From positions 16,014,001-16,078,000 of the forward strand of contig OX621260.1 in assembly GCA_951640165.1 (NCBI GenBank): a stretch of DNA of 64,000 bases. The letters are read 5' to 3'. This document shows, in pieces, positions 35,780 through 45,173 of this stretch. This stretch comes from Pseudoips prasinana (Eukaryota; Arthropoda; Insecta; Lepidoptera; Nolidae). Made by a program: the position numbers and the translations under genes. The notes under the pieces are model-generated. The model made no database searches. It was not told where the DNA came from and saw only the letters and a program-made list of their open reading frames with translations. How positions within the stretch are numbered: position 1 is the stretch's first letter; each line of letters begins with the position of its first letter.

Positions 35780-36835
35780 TAGTTCTTTAATAGACATCAA
35801 TATTTCATTGGATAAGAAGAAAAAAAGAGTAAAGAGATTTGAACGAATAAACCCCATTTTGTCGAGAGATTCTGAAGATGAAACAAGTAATATTATAACA
35901 ATTCGAGCAATTATTGAAACCCTTATTGAACAAGTCTCACCGGGTTACCCTGGAAAAGAATCATGGAACACTATATTTCGCTGAGACAATAGATTCAGAA
36001 ATAGAAACAGAAAATAAGGAAATAGAAACCGGGGTGCTAAAAACCCCCGGCAGACGCCGTTTTACCAAAACCAACAACCTCTGGCCCTGGCAACATATAA
36101 CACTCGCATACAGCGGACCGACGAGAAGATCATCAAACTGGAGGAGGAGCTGAACAGGTTACATTGGGATATCATAAGATTGTCTCAAGTCCGAAGAGAG
36201 GGGGAGGGCACGATAATCCTAAAATCCGGGAACCTGCTCTATTTCCAGAACCAACGGCGACCTACGGTCCCAAGGTGGTGTCACCTTGGGACAAACACTT
36301 GGGACAACGTAGTGAAAATCGAGAGGGTGTCGACCAGGGTGGCGTAACTTATTCTCAGAATTACCAAGCGGTATTCGTTGAAGGTAATACAGGTATACGC
36401 GCCGACTTCGACGAACTCCGACGGTGAGGTTGAGGATATATCAAGAGCCATACATAGCTCTAAAACCCTTTCACTGTGGTCATTTGTGGACTTTGACGCG
36501 AAGCTGGGCAAACGAATCGGTAATGGGCTGAGAGTGGGGCAATTTGGAACTGGAGACCGGAACCCCCGGGGCCAAATGTTGGCCGACTTCATGGAGAAGG
36601 AGGAACTCTTAATGATGAATTCCTTATTCAGAAAGTCGGATCACCGCAAATGGACCTGGGTGAACCCCGATGGTAAAACCAAAAATTAGATAGACTTTAT
36701 CTTGTCGATGAGACGACAGATGTTCAATGCGGATAAAACCGGCAGCGATCACAGACTGGTGAGAGGCTCATTGAACCTTAATGTCAAGTTGCAGAGGTCC
36801 CGACTGATAAAGTCTACGCTCCGATCTAAAGATGA

Positions 36836-36887
36836 TTCGGGGTTTTGGACGTGGATAGGTAAACCTATCCACGTCCAAAACCCCGAA
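36836..36887. repeat. Perfect 25-bp palindromic hairpin in the RTE remnant
   Basis: Left arm 36836-36860 is the exact reverse complement of right arm 36863-36887 with a 2-nt loop. The right arm is the LINE coding sequence (…QNPEPF), while the left arm is an inverted copy that displaces it. Confidence 0.9.
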
Positions 36888-36924
36888 CCATTTTAGCTCT
36901 AATTGCAAAACCGTTTCGAATGCC

Positions 36925-37093
36925 TAGCACTAGGTAATCTAATCTTATAGGTACTTTACAAAACATAATAGACGGACACAAATTACATCCAGGCTCAGAA
37001 CAACTATTTATGGGTCACACAAATAGCTGTCTGGCGCGGGATTAAAACCCGCGACACGAAGCGGCGAGGCGACTGTCTCAGCCACCACGCCAC
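36925..37093 (-). mobile_element. tRNA-derived SINE (minus strand) inside the RTE remnant
   Basis: On the minus strand a tRNA-like head is visible: an A-box-like TGGCTGAGACAGTC (37084-37071) and a B-box-like GGGTTTTAATCCC (37050-37038). A body with ATTTGTGTGACCCATAAATA and CTGAGCCTGGATG follows, which I recognise as a lepidopteran SINE pattern. ATGC borders both sides. It splits the RTE frame after QNRFECL. Confidence 0.65.
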
Positions 37094-38866
37094 ACATGCA
37101 GTCAAGTGGACTTATACTACGACAAGCTTGTAGAAGCTGCCCATACGGCTGGGTCTAAATTCTTCAAGGCCCGCTGTACAAACAGAACTAAAAAGATCTC
37201 TGACTTTACCCTGCAACTTATGGAAGAAAGACAAATGGTTCTGAACTCCTCAGATCATGCTACCAGATACCGGTGGCTCAAAAGACAGATCTCAAAATCT
37301 TTGACTCGCCTCACGCGTCAATTTAATACAATTAGTATGAAAGAGACCATCAAGCGGAACAAAGGCTCTAAAGTGCCTCGGATCCCAGAGCACGACTAAC
37401 CCGTCATTACACCGAAGACATCCTGGAAGTCAGCCTGTACGAGATTAGAATGGCTCTCAGACAACATAAGAACAACAAGGCGCTTGGTGAGGATGTAGTT
37501 ACAGCAGAGCTTCTGAAGGCGGGTGGTACACCAATCCTACGGGCCCATCAGAACTTATTTAACTCCGTCATACTAGATGGTCAAACTAACAACAACTCCA
37601 CAAGCATGGCAACGAAGTGTGATGGTGCTCTTCTTCAAAAAGGGTGACAAAACCCTATTGAAGAATTATAGGCCGACACTGCTGAGCCATGTTTACAAGT
37701 TGCTTTCGAGGGTCATTACGAATCGTCTCGCACGCAGGTTTGATGACTTCCAGCCTCCCGAACTAACTGGTTTCTGAAAAGGCTTTAGCACCATAGACCA
37801 CATACATACGCTGGGGCAAGTTGTGTAGAAGGCCGAAAAGTATAACAAGCCACTGTGTTTACCGTCTGTGGAGTGTGAGAAAGCCTTTGATTCTATCGAA
37901 ACCTGGGCCGTGCTCAGGTCTCTCCAACGGTGGTAATCGACTACCGGTATATCGAGGTATTAAAGTGTTTGTATGAAAACGCCACTATGTCAGTGCGACA
38001 CCAGGACTACAATTCGAAACCTATCCACTTACAGCGAGGCGTGAGACGGGGAGATGTTATATTTCTGAAACTGTTCACCACTGCATTGGGAGATGTCTTC
38101 AAGCTTCTGGACTGGAAAGGCTTTAGCAATGTCAATGGCGATTACATCACTCACCATCGATTTGCCAATGAGCAGTCATGGCTGAGACCATGTAAGATCT
38201 CGGTACAATGCTCGATGACCTCAGCAGAGTTTCTCAACAAGTGGGTCTGATAAATGAACATGGATAAGACGAAAATCATGTCAAACGTCCATATTGCACC
38301 CACTCAATTGAAGGTTGGAGACTAGGACATACCATCCAACAAGGTAGGTCCAACTTCGAAAAGGAGATCAATTGTAGAATCCAACTCGGATGGGCAGCGT
38401 TCGGGAAGCTACGTAACATTTTCTCTTCCAAAGTACCGCAGTTTCTCAAGTCGAAAGTCTTCGACCAGTGTGTGTTGCCAGTGATGACTTACGGAACAGA
38501 GACGTGGTCGCTCACTATGGGCCTTATTAGAAGGCTCAAGGTCACCCAAAGAGCAATGGAGAGGGCTATGCTTGACGTTTCCCTGCGGGATCGAATCAGA
38601 AGTGTCAAAATCCGCAGGCGAACCAAAATCATCGACATAGCCCGAAGAATTGCAAAACTGAAGTGGCAGTGGGCGGGCACATAGTTTATAGACCCGACGG
38701 CCGTTGGGGCAAAAAGGTTCTCAAGAGGTGACCACGAACTGGAAGAGGAGAGAGTGTGGGCAGGCCCCCTACAAGATGGGCCGATGATCTTGTGCGGGTC
38801 GCTGGGTGCGAATAGCGCAAGACCGGCAATTGTGGAGTTCGGCTGATATGATAAAGATGATAATGT

Positions 38867-39389
38867 ATATTTTTTAAGGATGTGGCATGATAAGTATCTG
38901 ATAACAATACACCTTTTATAAACTTTTCTATTTATTCCTTAATATAACTTTATTAATATCATAATACAGCGTTTATTTCATATGTGCCCATCAAAAGGTA
39001 AAAAAATATCAAAGTAATAATAACATACAAAGCCACTAAATTTTACATTTAAAAATATTTCGAGTATGATAAATTCAATAACTGCACTTATTTCACCTAA
39101 TTTGACTCTACCACATGTATTTAGCTTGTAGGAAAACTAAATAAATAGCCGAAATAAGTAGCTAATTGCAGTTACGTTATAAAAACAGTTGTGGCAAAAT
39201 TAAACAACTTGATTTTTTATTTGTTATTTAGTTATAGGTAAAGATAGAGTTCAGTTTGTTAAAGCATAATGTGAAAGGTTATCAGGTCCACAAAATATAA
39301 AATCGCCGACAGAAAAATTGTCCCACATTTTCTTACAAATGTACAATAACTAAAAAAAAAACACTAAATCGCGTTTATCTCAGAACTAC
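38867..39389 (+). other. AT-rich region without genes
   Basis: This is the right interior of the nested element. It carries further copies of the TTATTTAGTTTTCC motif and no significant open frame. Confidence 0.5.
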
Positions 39390-39430
39390 AAAATCAGAGT
39401 TATTTAGTTTTCCAACTACGGGGACGATAT

Positions 39431-39887
39431 ATATGAAAATCGGCCATAAGTTTGTTATTAAAAATATATTTACGATGTATATTTAATATAATTTTTATGT
39501 ATTTTGAAATATTTTTTTTTTATGGGATTACTTAAATTTTTTTGTACAAAATTAAGGAGATTATTATTAGTATGTATGTATGTATTATGACCCGCCTAGC
39601 CCCTTCCCCACTTCTCCATGAAATACCTTTTGATGGGCTACTATTTTTCGTGGGCTACTCAGGTATATAATTTATCTTAAAATAGTTATAAATAGACATC
39701 TACGCATATAATTTAAAGAAGATTCGACAACTTTCTCCAAATATTGTAGATGTTTATTTGATTTATTAACTTATTTGTTTGTTAATTGTAGTAGTATATT
39801 TTTATTTGCAATTTTTTTTTATCAATGTAACATGTAATCTAACGTTTTTCGAGTAATTTAAGTGATAATTTTAATAAATAGCTCTCC
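39431..39887 (+). other. Unassigned AT-rich sequence
   Basis: About 450 bp with a short GTAT run, TACCTTTTGATGGG (39626-39639, inverted partner at 38989-39002) and no gene. It probably belongs to element E or an older insertion. Confidence 0.4.
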
Positions 39888-40142
39888 CAAATACGCTGTA
39901 ATTTATTTGACTAAAAATATTAATTCTTTCACCTTATTTTGAATTAATATCGAAAAAACACCCTAATTTTGAATCGAAAACTCACCCGTCAAGATATCAG
40001 CTTTTTTCAAAAAGTTGGTATGTTTTCTGTTCGTTGAAATCTCTACTTTCCGATGGTGAAAAAAAATATATATGTTACTATAGTAAGTCTTCTCAGAAAA
40101 TGCAAAAAATCGAAAAAACTCGAATTCGATTTTATTTAATTA
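39888..40142 (+). repeat. Element E subterminal segment, copy B (uninterrupted)
   Basis: It matches 32758-32948 joined to 33453-33520, lacking the LINE fragment. It therefore shows the empty insertion site. It ends at TTTAATTA where the Gypsy LTR begins. Confidence 0.85.
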
Positions 40143-40655
40143 TGTAGGGTTGCTATTGGTGAAATTAAAGCCCCATTGACTTGGTGATATTTTATTGGTA
40201 ACTTGCTTACAGTACACGTTACAATATATTATATCAGGTGGCAACCCTAAGTGGAGGAATGAAAGTGACTGCGGGGCTATCGTCCTTCAGACCTCCCCCC
40301 TAGCTGTCTAGTTCCTGAAGACTGCGTGGCTATCGAAGCAGGAACTAGGCTTCCTTGGTATCAGAGCTGGCTGCGGGGCTACCGGGCTCAGAAACCTCTA
40401 GCTAGTGAATGACAATTTGTTCGAAGACAGCGCTGCTTATAAAGCGGTTTCGGTTTACATGTGTGCATATTATCAATGTGTGGTCCTCTGTAGATGTAGT
40501 GCAGATAACTCCCGGGTGGCGCTGGTTCAGATTGTTACACTCGAAGATTGTAGATGGCGTCACTTGTCTTATAAGAGTTGCTGTCTTCTGTTATTGATCC
40601 GCTCATCATAGTGACTTGGATAAGTAACACTAGATGGCGCAGGACGTTTGTTACA
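40143..40655 (-). repeat. Gypsy long terminal repeat (3' LTR)
   Basis: Read on the minus strand it starts TGTAACAAAC directly after a purine tract and ends GCAACCCTACA, giving the TG…CA ends of an LTR of 513 bp. AATAAA lies near its 3' end (minus strand, ~40190). No second LTR is present because the 5' part of the element is missing. Confidence 0.75.
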
Positions 40656-40667
40656 TTCTCCCCCTCT
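40656..40667 (-). promoter_or_regulatory. Polypurine tract
   Basis: AGAGGGGGAGAA on the minus strand, directly 5' of the LTR, is the expected primer site for plus-strand DNA synthesis. Confidence 0.75.
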
Positions 40668-40673
40668 GGTACT

Positions 40674-43286
40674 CTATAGTCGTCCCGACAGAGTACCAGG
40701 ATCAGTATTTATCTTCTTTGGTCTCCCTCTTTTTCTTAAGGGATTTAAAGGTTTGGGCACTTTTTCATCCCTTTGTTCAAATTTACATATTGCTGAAGTA
40801 TGATATTTTCCCATGGATTGTTCTGGTGACTTTGGATTTGCCACTTCATATGTAGATGCTCCATGTTTCTTTATGACGATGTATGGCCCATCTCTGCGGG
40901 GAGCTAATTTTGCTGTGAACTGTTTTTCAATATTACTTATTGGATGTGTCTCAACCAGCACTAAGTCTCCTATATTATAGCATGGATCAGGCCTTCTTCT
41001 TTGATTTGCTTGTTGCCTATTATTGTTTTGCATAGTTTCTATGTTTTCCTTTGCAATTAATAAATCTTCAGCTAACCGCTTCAAAGTTGGTGTAATTTGT
41101 GATATAAATTTTTCTTGTGTTAATACTATGCTGAAGTCATGTGTGAGATCATAGGGAGTTCTTAATTCACGTCCAAAAGTTAAGTAGGACGGTGAATATC
41201 CTGTTGTTTGACACATAGCAGAGTTCATCGCAAATCTGATAGCCGGCAGTGTATTTGGCCATTTATGATGTTGATTCTTAACCATAATTGAAATTTGAGT
41301 TTTCATATCTCTATTTTTCCTTTCCACAATATTAGGTTCTGGGTGATACACAGGAGTGAGAATGTGTTGTATTTCTAAACAATAAGTCAGTTTTTGCATT
41401 ATTGCTGATATAAATTGTACTCCATTATCACTTACAATTTTTCTTGGCAGACCATAACGCAGAAATATTTCATTTAGAAGAGTGAGTGCGCAGGTTTCAG
41501 CTGTAGCTTCTGTTAAAGCAAAAAGTTCAACCCAACGAGAAGCTGTGTCTTCAACAATGAAAATCCATTTTTCTCCCGTTGTTGCTTTTGGTAAGGGACC
41601 AAACAGATCAATAGATAGTACTTCGAATCTGTTATTATTTGCTGTCGACTGATACAAACCTGCTGGTTTTTTATTTGATGGTTTGTATTTCTGACATTCT
41701 ACACAAGTTTTCACATATGTAATTACATCCTTTCTTAAACCTCTCCAGTAAAATTTATCAATGATACGTTGAACTGTACGCTCTACTCCCAAATGACCGG
41801 CTGTAGGATCATCATGGTATGCTTTTAATATATTAGGTCTCTCTTGTATAGGTATTAGTAATTTTGCATTATCGTCTTCTTGTTCTGGTGTAAACCTATA
41901 TAATACATTTTGATGTAACATGTAACCTTTTTTAGACCATTCTATATAATTTTCTGTTTGATTTTCCTCTTCAAGTGCATTAATTATTATCTTGAGCTCA
42001 TCATCTTTAAGTTGTTCTTCACGTATCTGTTTTTCACTGTATTTTGGTAATTCAATTCCTACATAACATAAATTACATGCTTCACTGTCATGAGTGCATG
42101 GTGGTCTTGACAAAGTATCTGCTACAACATTAGTACGCCCTGGGGTATATTGTATATTGAGATTATAGGGCTGTAGTTGCAGTGCCCAACGGGCTAAACG
42201 ACCTGTTGGTGTTTTTAAATTCATTAACCATTTTAGTGGTTGGTGGTCAGTAATTGTAATGAATTGCGTACCTTCAATGTAACCACGAAATCTTGAAACA
42301 GCCCAAACAATTGCTAAGGCTTCTTTTTCAGTTACAGTATAATTGCATTCCGCTGGTGTAAGAAGTCTGCTCGCATATTCAACTGGGTGTTCGTTTTCGC
42401 CCTCCCCCTGCACTAAAGCCGCTCCAATTGCATATTGACTTGCATCGGTTTTGATTGTAAATCGAGTATCACATTGTGCTTGTTTAAGTACAGGGGCTGT
42501 AGTTAACGCTATTTTAAGTTTTTCAAACGCCTCTTGCTGTTCATTACTCCATTGCCAACTTGTTTTCTTTTTAGTTAAGTTTGTTAGCGGTCGAGCTATG
42601 TCTGCGAAGTTGTTTATAAATCTTCGGTACCATGAAGCAGTTTGTAGAAATGTTATCAATTGTTTTATATTTCTTGGTTTTGATAAGTTTGATATAGCTG
42701 AAATCTTTTCGGGGTCTGTTTTAATTCCCTCTGGAACAATTAGATGTCCCAAATACTTTATCTCAGAACAAATGAATTTACACTTCTTCCTGTTAGCTTT
42801 TAAATTAAACTCTCGGAGTTTTTCGAATATTTCCTTCAGATCGTCAATATGTTGTGTCAAATTGACAGATCTCACGATCAAATCGTCTAAATATGACAGC
42901 ACCCACTTAGTTTTCGTTCCCAAACATTGAATGAATTTATCTATTAATCTCTGGAACGTGGCGGGCGCGTTCCGTAATCCAAACGGCATGCGTTTAAAAC
43001 GGAACGTTCCAAACGGTGAGACAAAGCTAGTCTTGTCTTGGTCTTCGGGATGTACCAATATTTGCCAATAGCCTGATTGAAGGTCAATGGTAGACATGTA
43101 TGGCATTGCCTTAGCTTGATGTAATAGATCGTCAATCCTTGGTAATGGATATCTATCTGGTTTTGTTATTTCGTTGAGTCGCCGATAGTCGATACAAACT
43201 CTAATATCGTCTGTACCTTTAGGGACCATAATAACAGGAGCTGCCCAGGGTGAATCGCATTCCTCTATTATGTCATTGCTTAGCAT
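40674..43286 (-). CDS. pol: Gypsy-type Pol polyprotein, 5'-truncated
   Basis: This 870-codon frame has no internal stop. It starts within the RT (LSNDIIEECDSPWAAPV); the conserved region begins a few codons upstream of the listed ATG, and a TGA lies just before it. RT: YRRLNEIT, QSGYWQI, MPFGLRNAPATFQR and YLDD at about 132-135. RNase H follows (TDASQYAIGAAL, TDHQPLKWL, VADTLSRP). Integrase has the H/C zinc region (HDDPTAGHLG, CVECQ) and a core with D (LSIDLFGPL), D (VSDNGVQF) and E (NIVERKNRD). The C-terminus is basic and ends next to the polypurine tract. Gag, protease and the 5' LTR are missing, so the copy cannot move alone. Confidence 0.9.
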   Translation of the reverse strand: MLSNDIIEECDSPWAAPVIMVPKGTDDIRVCIDYRRLNEITKPDRYPLPRIDDLLHQAKAMPYMSTIDLQSGYWQILVHPEDQDKTSFVSPFGTFRFKRMPFGLRNAPATFQRLIDKFIQCLGTKTKWVLSYLDDLIVRSVNLTQHIDDLKEIFEKLREFNLKANRKKCKFICSEIKYLGHLIVPEGIKTDPEKISAISNLSKPRNIKQLITFLQTASWYRRFINNFADIARPLTNLTKKKTSWQWSNEQQEAFEKLKIALTTAPVLKQAQCDTRFTIKTDASQYAIGAALVQGEGENEHPVEYASRLLTPAECNYTVTEKEALAIVWAVSRFRGYIEGTQFITITDHQPLKWLMNLKTPTGRLARWALQLQPYNLNIQYTPGRTNVVADTLSRPPCTHDSEACNLCYVGIELPKYSEKQIREEQLKDDELKIIINALEEENQTENYIEWSKKGYMLHQNVLYRFTPEQEDDNAKLLIPIQERPNILKAYHDDPTAGHLGVERTVQRIIDKFYWRGLRKDVITYVKTCVECQKYKPSNKKPAGLYQSTANNNRFEVLSIDLFGPLPKATTGEKWIFIVEDTASRWVELFALTEATAETCALTLLNEIFLRYGLPRKIVSDNGVQFISAIMQKLTYCLEIQHILTPVYHPEPNIVERKNRDMKTQISIMVKNQHHKWPNTLPAIRFAMNSAMCQTTGYSPSYLTFGRELRTPYDLTHDFSIVLTQEKFISQITPTLKRLAEDLLIAKENIETMQNNNRQQANQRRRPDPCYNIGDLVLVETHPISNIEKQFTAKLAPRRDGPYIVIKKHGASTYEVANPKSPEQSMGKYHTSAICKFEQRDEKVPKPLNPLRKRGRPKKINTDPGTLSGRL

Positions 43287-43382
43287 TTCATCTAGTTTTT
43301 TGTCTCAGTTGTTCCCCACGTTGGGGTTAATAAATTTATTAATAATTAAATAAGATCGAATTCAAGTTTTTTCGATTTAAGT
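43287..43382 (-). other. Truncation junction of the Gypsy element with element E
   Basis: On the minus strand, AACCCCAACGTGGGGAACAA precedes the truncated pol. This resembles leader sequence near a primer-binding site joined directly to the RT, suggesting an internal deletion of gag and protease. Beyond it, 43345-43380 is the inverted counterpart of 40107-40142. Confidence 0.35.
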
Positions 43383-43762
43383 AAGTTTTCACAAATTTTC
43401 GTTAAAAAAGAAAAAAAATTGTAAAAGTTAAAAATAAAAAACCAAATACTTGGATTTTTTTATTATTCACATAAATTTTGACGTTATGTGAAAAAAGTGT
43501 AAACACAAAAGTTTTAGATCTTTTTATTACCTACAACTTTGCCATTTGATTTTTTTCGATAGGTCTTTTAGTTTTGCCGGAAATCGAGAAAAACCGTTGT
43601 TTGCCCTTAAAAACTCACCCCCATCCCCTTCCCGACCTTAGATCGCCCGTAAATTATTTTTCCTTTCATTTTTATAATATTCCCCTCCTTTTATAATGGG
43701 TTTCATCCTACTATTATTTTATTTCACTTTTTATTATTCTTAAAGGCTTCTACCCTGGTCTA
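43383..43762 (-). repeat. Element E right terminal inverted repeat
   Basis: Reverse complement of 32381-32757 with scattered substitutions and small indels (for example near the outer 50 bp), so the two ends have diverged. Confidence 0.85.
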
Positions 43763-43808
43763 ATATTTAATTTATAGCATAATAATCGGACCACATTATG
43801 CAAATAAT
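43763..43808 (+). repeat. Satellite spacer type I, right half
   Basis: It starts ATATTTAATTTATAGC and ends ATGCAAATAAT, completing the spacer broken at 32380. Confidence 0.85.
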
Positions 43809-44494
43809 ATGTTGGTGAATATGTTGGTGGAATTGTTACTGGATTAGTTGGTGGATTTGTTGGTGGATATGTTGGTGGATTTGTTGGTGGATTTGTTGGT
43901 GGATATGTTGGTGGAATTGTTGGTGGATTTGTTGGTGGATATGTTGGTGGATTTGTTGGTGGATTTGTTGGTGGATTTGTTGGTGGATTTGTTGGTGGAT
44001 TTGTTGGTAGATATGTTGGTGGATTTGTTGGTGGATATGTTGGTGGATTTGTTGGTGGATATGTTGGTGGATTTGTTGGTGGATATGTTGGTGGATTAGT
44101 TGGTCAATTTGTTGGCGGATTTGTTGGTGGATTAGTCGGTCGATTTGTTGGTAGATATGTTGGTCAATTTGTTGGTGGATATATTGGTGGATTTGTTGGT
44201 AGATTTGTTGGTAGATTTGTTGGTGGATTTGTTGGTGGATTTGTTGGTGGATATGTTGGTGGATTTGTTGGTGGATATGTTGGTGGATTAGTTGGTAGAT
44301 TTGTTGGTAGATATGTTGGTCGATTTGTTGGCGGATTTGTTGGTGGATTAGTCGGTCGATTTGTTGGTGGATATGTTGGTGGATTTGTTGGTGGAATTGT
44401 GGCTGGATATGTTGGTGGAATTGTTGGTGGATTTGTTGGTGGATTTGTTGTTGGATATGTTGTTGGATTTGTTGGTGGATTTGTTGGTGGATAT
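43809..44494 (+). repeat. 12-bp minisatellite array
   Basis: TTGTTGGTGGAT units leading into another type I spacer. Confidence 0.95.
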
Positions 44495-44570
44495 GGCTTT
44501 CGTTAGGTATTTGGCGAGTAATACATATTTAATTTATAGAATAATAATCGGACCACATTATGCAAATAAT
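44495..44570 (+). repeat. Satellite spacer, type I
   Basis: Complete 76-bp spacer, one base different (TATAGAATAATAA) from the copies at 2013 and 56013. Confidence 0.9.
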
Positions 44571-45073
44571 ATGTTGGTGGATATGTTGGTGGATATGTTG
44601 GTGGAATTGTTGCTGGATTAGTTGGTGGATTTGTTGGTGGATTTGTTGGTGGATATGTTGGTGGATATGTCGGTGGATATGTTGGTGGATTTGTTGGCGG
44701 ATTTGTTGGTAGATATGTTGGTGGATTTGTTGGTGGATATGTTGGTAGATTTGTTGGTGGATTTGTTGGTGGATTTGTGGTGGATATGTTGGTGGATTTG
44801 TTGGTGGATTTGTTGGTGGATATGTTGGTGGACTTGTTGGTGGATATGTTGGTGCATTTGTTGGTAGATATGTTGGTGGATTTGTTGGTGGATTTGTTGG
44901 TAGATATGTTGGTGGATTTGTTGGTGGATATGTTGATGGATTAGTTGGTAGATTTGTTGGTAGATATGTTGGTCGATATGTTGGCGGATTTGTTGGTGGA
45001 TATATTGGTGGATTTGTTGGTAGATTTGTTGGTGGATTTGTTGGTGGATTTGTTGGTGGATATGTTGGTGGAT
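44571..45073 (+). repeat. 12-bp minisatellite array
   Basis: TTGTTGGTGGAT units up to the 5' end of LINE2. Confidence 0.95.
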
Positions 45074-45107
45074 CAGTTCCGTGTGGTCACTAGTTAGAAC
45101 AACACGT
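45073..45107 (+). promoter_or_regulatory. Putative internal Pol II promoter (Inr and DPE-like) of LINE2
   Basis: TCAGTT at the very 5' boundary fits the arthropod initiator with A at 45075 as +1. ACACGT lies at +28 to +33, one base off the downstream promoter element AGACGT. Such TATA-less promoters inside the transcript are known for Jockey-type and I elements. Confidence 0.45.
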
Positions 45108-45120
45108 ATTTTACATCTAT

Positions 45121-45154
45121 AAATTCTCATAGATCTGACGATCTATGAGAATTT
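45121..45154 (+). other. Perfect 15-bp hairpin in the LINE2 leader
   Basis: AAATTCTCATAGATC (45121-45135) pairs fully with 45140-45154 around a TGAC loop. It ends 19 bases before the ORF1 start codon. Confidence 0.85.
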
Positions 45155-45173
45155 TTAAAAAATTAACTCAAAA

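Larger units (their letters stand above)
36030..38866 (+). pseudogene. RTE-type LINE ORF, heavily degenerate
   Basis: Fragments in several frames follow the order of an RTE-clade ORF. The endonuclease part includes RTDEKIIKLEEEL (read across frames near 36115), HWDIIRLSQVRREG, GNGLRVGQFGTGDRN and KWTWVNPDGKTKN. The RT part includes MALRQHKNNKALGED-VTAELLKAGG, KKGDKTLLKNYRP and a FADD-like block replaced by FANEQ near 38160. The C-terminal part includes MTYGTETWSLT and RIAKLKWQWAG. Related copies are often annotated as craniofacial development protein 2-like. Many stops and shifts and a SINE insertion show it is long dead. The element ends in a GAT-rich tail. Confidence 0.8.
35146..39430. mobile_element. 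Nested inverted-repeat element with subterminal repeats
   Basis: Left end 35146-35186 and right end 39390-39430 are ~41-bp inverted repeats (ATATCGTCCCCGTAG then TTGGAAAACTAAATAA) with two or three mismatches. A motif like GGAAAACTAAATAACTC recurs at both ends in both orientations (near 35165, 35353, 35482, 35575, 35628, 39135, 39225 and 39400). This is typical of DNA transposons with subterminal binding sites. An RTE-type LINE fills most of the interior. No transposase is recognisable. Family unknown. Confidence 0.6.
32381..43762. mobile_element. Composite element E with ~380-bp terminal inverted repeats
   Basis: The left end TAGACCAGGGT (32381) is the reverse complement of the right end ACCCTGGTCTA (to 43762), and the similarity continues inward for ~375-380 bp. 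The flanks rebuild a spacer (compare 2013-2088) with ATA repeated on both sides (32378-32380 and 43763-43765), consistent with a 3-bp target duplication. Inside are LINE, Gypsy and other insertions and one CXC-type ORF fragment. No complete transposase is visible. I cannot name the superfamily; a PIF/Harbinger-like origin would fit a 3-bp duplication only loosely, since ATA is not TWA. Confidence 0.7.

Noticed and set aside
37030..37093. A minus-strand tRNA gene in the RTE remnant.
   Set aside because: It is the head of a SINE: the B box is altered and a SINE body follows.
40405..40611. Short plus-strand ORFs in the Gypsy LTR.
   Set aside because: They are antisense to the element and lie within the LTR; no protein similarity is recognised.
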